Assembly (NCBI GenBank): GCA_963798455.1
Contig: CAWCTD010000003.1
Location: 496,001 to 560,000, forward strand
Direction of reading: 5' to 3'
From: CAWCTD01 sp963798455
Lineage (GTDB): Bacteria > Acidobacteriota > Terriglobia > Bryobacterales > Bryobacteraceae
Length of the DNA stretch: 64,000 nucleotides
Within the stretch, counting starts at the first letter, position 1. Each line of letters begins with the position of its first letter. A program made the translations under genes and the position numbers. Of this stretch, positions 61,093-64,000 are shown in pieces. Below the pieces are notes generated by a model. It did not search any database, was not told the origin of the DNA, and saw only the letters and a program-made list of their open reading frames with translations.

Positions 61093-62415
61093 ATGGCGAA
61101 CGTATCCATCGCGGCCGAAATAGAAGCTCCACGTTTCCATCTCCTGGCACGGCTGGCGCCACTCACACAGCCGATCGCGGCCTTCGTACGGCTGACCGGC
61201 TGCATCATTCTCGCCATTAGCTCTTCAGGATCGGCCTGCGCCGCTCTTCAACCGCGGCTAGGCGGTCTTGCGGTATATGACACTGACCTCAATATTACAT
61301 GGCTCGCCAACGCCAACCTGGCGGCAACCAACACGTTCGGGACGGCAGGCGTTGACGCCAATGGCACCATGTCCTGGAACACCGTCCAAAACTGGATCAC
61401 ATCGATGAACGCCGCCAGGTACCTGGGCTTCTCCAGTTGGCGGTTGCCGACCACGCTTGAGACGGATCCGAGCTGCTCGGGCAGCGCTTACGGGTGTACC
61501 GGGAGCGAACTGGGGCACTTGTTTTATACCGAACTGGGCGGCCAATCTCTCACGAAGATATCGCTGGCACATAATTCCAATTACGCTTTGTTCAGTAACA
61601 TCCAGGAAACGGTTTATTGTGGCAGGTACTGGTCGAGCACGACGTATTCCCTGGACCCCAACGTCGGTTCCAGCCAGGCTTGGGTGATGACTTTCTGCAA
61701 TGGAGGCCAGGCGCACGTCAGCAAGCTGGAGGGGCACTATGTATTGCCGGTGCTGACCGGAGATGTCGCGGCCTCGATCGTTTTGCCCCAATTCGCCTTC
61801 GGCGGCGGCTGGTATTCGGCGCTGTATTTCACCAACACAGGAAGCACGGCCGTTTCGTTTCCCGTCAACTTCATGTCTGATGCCGGCACGCCGTTGAACG
61901 TGCCGTCGGTGGGCGGCCCTTCGGCCGTGGTGAACCTCGATGCGCGCGGCACTGCCATTATCGAAGCTCCCAACATCGGAGGGTTGAGTCAGGGATACGT
62001 CTCCCTGTCTTTGCCGGACGGCGTCGAGGGCTACGGAGTGTTCCGTCAAAGCGGGCCCGGTGTTCCAGATCAGGAGGCGGTCGTGCCGCTTTCTAGCGCG
62101 TTGTCGGCGAGCGCAACTTTGATCTGGGACGACACAAACTTCACCACCGCAGTAGCGATTGTGAATCCCAGCGCCGTGGCCGCGACGGTGACCATTACGG
62201 TGCGCAATGCGAACGGGCTTGTCATCGGGACGCCGAGCGTTCCCTTGGCGGCCAAGAGCAAGGTAGCGAAGGTGCTGAGAGATCTTCTCGACCCGCTTGC
62301 CATGATTGGGAACCGAGGCTCAGCCGATTTCACCGTCACCTCGGGGAGCGTGGCCGTACTGGGGCTCCGGTTTGGGGGCGCTGCGTTCACTTCGATTCCC
62401 ACCGCACAAGAATAG
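61093..62415 (+). CDS. secreted DUF1566/Lcl-type surface protein
   Basis: A 440-residue exported protein with a long N-terminal leader (hydrophobic segment LTGCIILAISSSGSACAA, cleavage near residue 51). The first half is a DUF1566/Lcl_C-type domain: GLAVYDTDLNITWLANANLA, then GFSSWRLPTTLETDPSCSGS and RYWSSTTYSLDPN. The second half has two beta-sandwich repeats typical of acidobacterial surface proteins (FGGGWYSALYFTNTGSTAVS, LIWDDTNFTTAVAIVNPSAV). It probably acts at the cell surface in adhesion. It stands alone on this strand after the 173-bp gap behind ggt. Confidence 0.82.
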   Translation: MANVSIAAEIEAPRFHLLARLAPLTQPIAAFVRLTGCIILAISSSGSACAALQPRLGGLAVYDTDLNITWLANANLAATNTFGTAGVDANGTMSWNTVQNWITSMNAARYLGFSSWRLPTTLETDPSCSGSAYGCTGSELGHLFYTELGGQSLTKISLAHNSNYALFSNIQETVYCGRYWSSTTYSLDPNVGSSQAWVMTFCNGGQAHVSKLEGHYVLPVLTGDVAASIVLPQFAFGGGWYSALYFTNTGSTAVSFPVNFMSDAGTPLNVPSVGGPSAVVNLDARGTAIIEAPNIGGLSQGYVSLSLPDGVEGYGVFRQSGPGVPDQEAVVPLSSALSASATLIWDDTNFTTAVAIVNPSAVAATVTITVRNANGLVIGTPSVPLAAKSKVAKVLRDLLDPLAMIGNRGSADFTVTSGSVAVLGLRFGGAAFTSIPTAQE

Positions 62416-62513
62416 TGACGTACGGGCCGGTGTCCCCTTATTCTCGGCGGTTTGCTGTATACTTGGCTCCACCGCGGACACCGGGTCCGAGGGAGTCTCT
62501 CTGGAGGTCGCCA

Positions 62514-63563
62514 ATGAGCAGATGCCGAAACTGTTGCCTCAGCGTGGTGCTGCTGTCAGCCGTGCCGCTCGTCGCCCAGACCCCGGCCGGCACGGAAGGG
62601 TTGACGCCGGCGCAGCTCAACGCTCGCGCCAAGGCGCGGAACGTTCCCGAAATCCCCTTCGAGTCGGTCCCCAACTTCTTGAAGCTTCCACAGGGCCTGT
62701 ACTTGGGCGAAGGCATGGGGGTCGCGACCAACTCCAAAGGGCACATCTTCGTCTACACCCGAAGCGAGCAGACGCGCCTGTTTGAATTCGATCCCAAGGG
62801 CAGCTTCGTCCGCGAGATCGGGCAGGGTTTGTACGGCTTTGCGTTTGCCCATGCCGTACGGGTCGACCCGCAGGACAACATCTGGGCCGTCGACGAGGGG
62901 ACCAACATGGTAATCAAGTTCAACCCCGACGGCCGGGTGGTGATGCTTCTGGGCAGGAGGCCGGAGCCGTTGGAAGAGTTGCTGCCAGCGCCTCCGCCGG
63001 AGCCCTACACCTTCAACCGGCCCACCGATGTGGCCTGGGACTCCGCCGGCAACATCTTCGTCGCCGACGGCTACGGCAACTCGCGGGTCGTGAAATACGA
63101 CAAGAACGGCAGATTCCTCGCCACGGTGGGGAGCATGGGCTCGCAGCCCGGCCAGCTCAACACCCCCCACACCATCGCCACGGACGCGAAGGGTAACGTC
63201 TACGTCGGCGACCGCGGCAACAGCCGCATCCAGGTCTTCGACAACAACCTGGCCTACAAGGCGATCTATGACCAGGTTGGCGCCCCCTGGGGGGTCTGCA
63301 TCACGCCCGGGCCGCATCAATACCTCTACAGCACGAACTCGGCCCCCGACACCAACAATTCCGAGATCGCCGCCGTGACCGGCGAGATCTACAAGATGGA
63401 GCTGGACGGGACGATCCTGGGCAAGTTCGGCACTGGAGGCAAGCAGCTCGGCCAGTTCTCGACGGCCCACGAGATCGACTGCCGCAACGAGAACGAACTC
63501 CTGATCTCCGAGATCACGGCCTGGCGAGTGCAGAAAATCATCCTGCACCCGCGAGGGAAATAA
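62514..63563 (+). CDS. secreted NHL-repeat beta-propeller protein
   Basis: From ATG 62514 the product has 349 residues: the signal peptide RNCCLSVVLLSAVPLVAQTP and then NHL-type repeats, each with a core like GVATNSKGHIFVYTRSEQTR, AVRVDPQDNIWAVDEGTNMV, DVAWDSAGNIFVADGYGNSR and TIATDAKGNVYVGDRGNSRI. Six blades would make a propeller similar to peptidyl-alpha-hydroxyglycine lyase-like proteins, but no catalytic set can be assigned. A close paralogue starts 12 bp downstream, so the pair is a tandem duplication. Confidence 0.88.
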   Translation: MSRCRNCCLSVVLLSAVPLVAQTPAGTEGLTPAQLNARAKARNVPEIPFESVPNFLKLPQGLYLGEGMGVATNSKGHIFVYTRSEQTRLFEFDPKGSFVREIGQGLYGFAFAHAVRVDPQDNIWAVDEGTNMVIKFNPDGRVVMLLGRRPEPLEELLPAPPPEPYTFNRPTDVAWDSAGNIFVADGYGNSRVVKYDKNGRFLATVGSMGSQPGQLNTPHTIATDAKGNVYVGDRGNSRIQVFDNNLAYKAIYDQVGAPWGVCITPGPHQYLYSTNSAPDTNNSEIAAVTGEIYKMELDGTILGKFGTGGKQLGQFSTAHEIDCRNENELLISEITAWRVQKIILHPRGK

Positions 63564-63574
63564 GGAGGGCTCCC

Positions 63575-64000
63575 ATGACACATACTCTCTTCCTGGCCGC
63601 GGCGGTGCTCGTGGCCGGTTCACTCTCTGCCCAGATCCCGGAGATCCCCTACGACTCCGCCCCCGATCTCTTGAAGTTGCCCGCGAACCTGTACCTTGGC
63701 GAAGCGGCCGGGGTGGCAGCGAATTCCCGGGGCAACATCTTTGTATACACGCGCACGGGCGGCGTGGTTGCCACCACGGGAGCGTCGCGGACCATAATCC
63801 ACGGCGGCTCGCGGCTCTTCGAGTTCGATTCAAGCGGGAAGTTCCTCCGCGAGATCGGGCAGGGGCTGTACGGGTTCGTGTTTGCCCAAGCCGTGCGGGT
63901 CGACCCGCAGGACAACATCTGGGCCGTGGATCGCGGGTCCACCCTGGTCATCAAGTTCTCACCCGAGGGGCGGGTGCTGATGACCATGGGCCGTAAGCCG
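63575..64000 (+). CDS. second NHL-repeat protein, cut by the window end
   Basis: ATG 63575 follows GGAGGGCTCCC. The visible 142 codons start with the signal peptide MTHTLFLAAAVLVAGSLSAQ and then repeat the previous protein closely: PEIPYDSAPDLLKLPANLYL and IGQGLYGFVFAQAVRVDPQD, then NIWAVDRGSTLVIKF. An insertion (GGVVATTGASRTIIHGG) distinguishes it in the first blade. The rest lies beyond the window. It is a paralogue by recent tandem duplication. Confidence 0.88.
   Translation, partial: MTHTLFLAAAVLVAGSLSAQIPEIPYDSAPDLLKLPANLYLGEAAGVAANSRGNIFVYTRTGGVVATTGASRTIIHGGSRLFEFDSSGKFLREIGQGLYGFVFAQAVRVDPQDNIWAVDRGSTLVIKFSPEGRVLMTMGRKP

Overview
This 64-kb window is a GC-rich bacterial chromosome segment, most likely from an Acidobacteriota of the Solibacter/Bryobacter type. 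I base that on gene content, not on any search. It has an 801-residue orphan MacB-like permease of the duplicated acidobacterial (ADOP) kind, RHS and NHL-repeat secreted proteins, several twin-arginine-type DUF362 and Gfo/Idh/MocA proteins, and an RpoB with a cysteine-rich insertion. Protein-coding genes fill nearly all of it. There is one tRNA (His), no rRNA operon and no CRISPR array.

Layout. 1-4.0 kb: a broken RHS region with secreted companion proteins. 4.1-10.7 kb: housekeeping genes (hemB; acyP-apt-ispE-prs; rplY-pth; rpsF-rpsR-rplI). 10.7-19.1 kb: ADOP permease, a DUF362 protein, two interrupted genes and dihydroxyacetone kinase dhaKL. 19.1-26.5 kb: rpmH-rnpA-yidD-yidC-jag-mnmE behind a good sigma70-type promoter, then nusB/ribH and lepA. 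26.5-28.4 kb: three TadE/TadG-like pilus genes; the CpaF ATPase lies apart at 43.4-44.8 kb. 28.6-34.2 kb: selB, then a patch that looks mobile, with hicBA between 22-bp direct repeats, a second DUF362 protein, an integrase remnant against the 3' end of tRNA-His, and a vapBC-type pair. 34.2-43.3 kb: a frameshifted ubiD, fabG, a radical SAM enzyme, a frameshifted glycosyltransferase, a histidine kinase/response regulator pair, mtnP and an oxidoreductase. 45.4-56.3 kb: the rplA-rplJ-rplL-rpoB-rpoC block on the minus strand. 56.4-58.7 kb: an accessory island with a ParA-like ATPase, a Thoeris ThsB-type TIR-like protein, a stand-alone SLOG-like protein and an overlooked 65-aa gene coupled to it. 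58.9-64 kb: gamma-glutamyltransferase and secreted surface/NHL proteins.

The best candidate for an undescribed system is the TIR-like/SLOG/65-aa island at 57.4-58.7 kb. In known systems TIR-like proteins make NAD-derived signals and SLOG domains sense them. Here the SLOG protein has no visible effector domain, and a small coupled protein could fill that role; this is inference. Other strong points are the hicBA direct repeats, the integrase/tRNA-His junction, the interrupted genes (one with six indels yet well-preserved reading), the start-codon problem in rnpA, the extra copy of the selB 5' end, and several small ORFs with good ribosome-binding sites.
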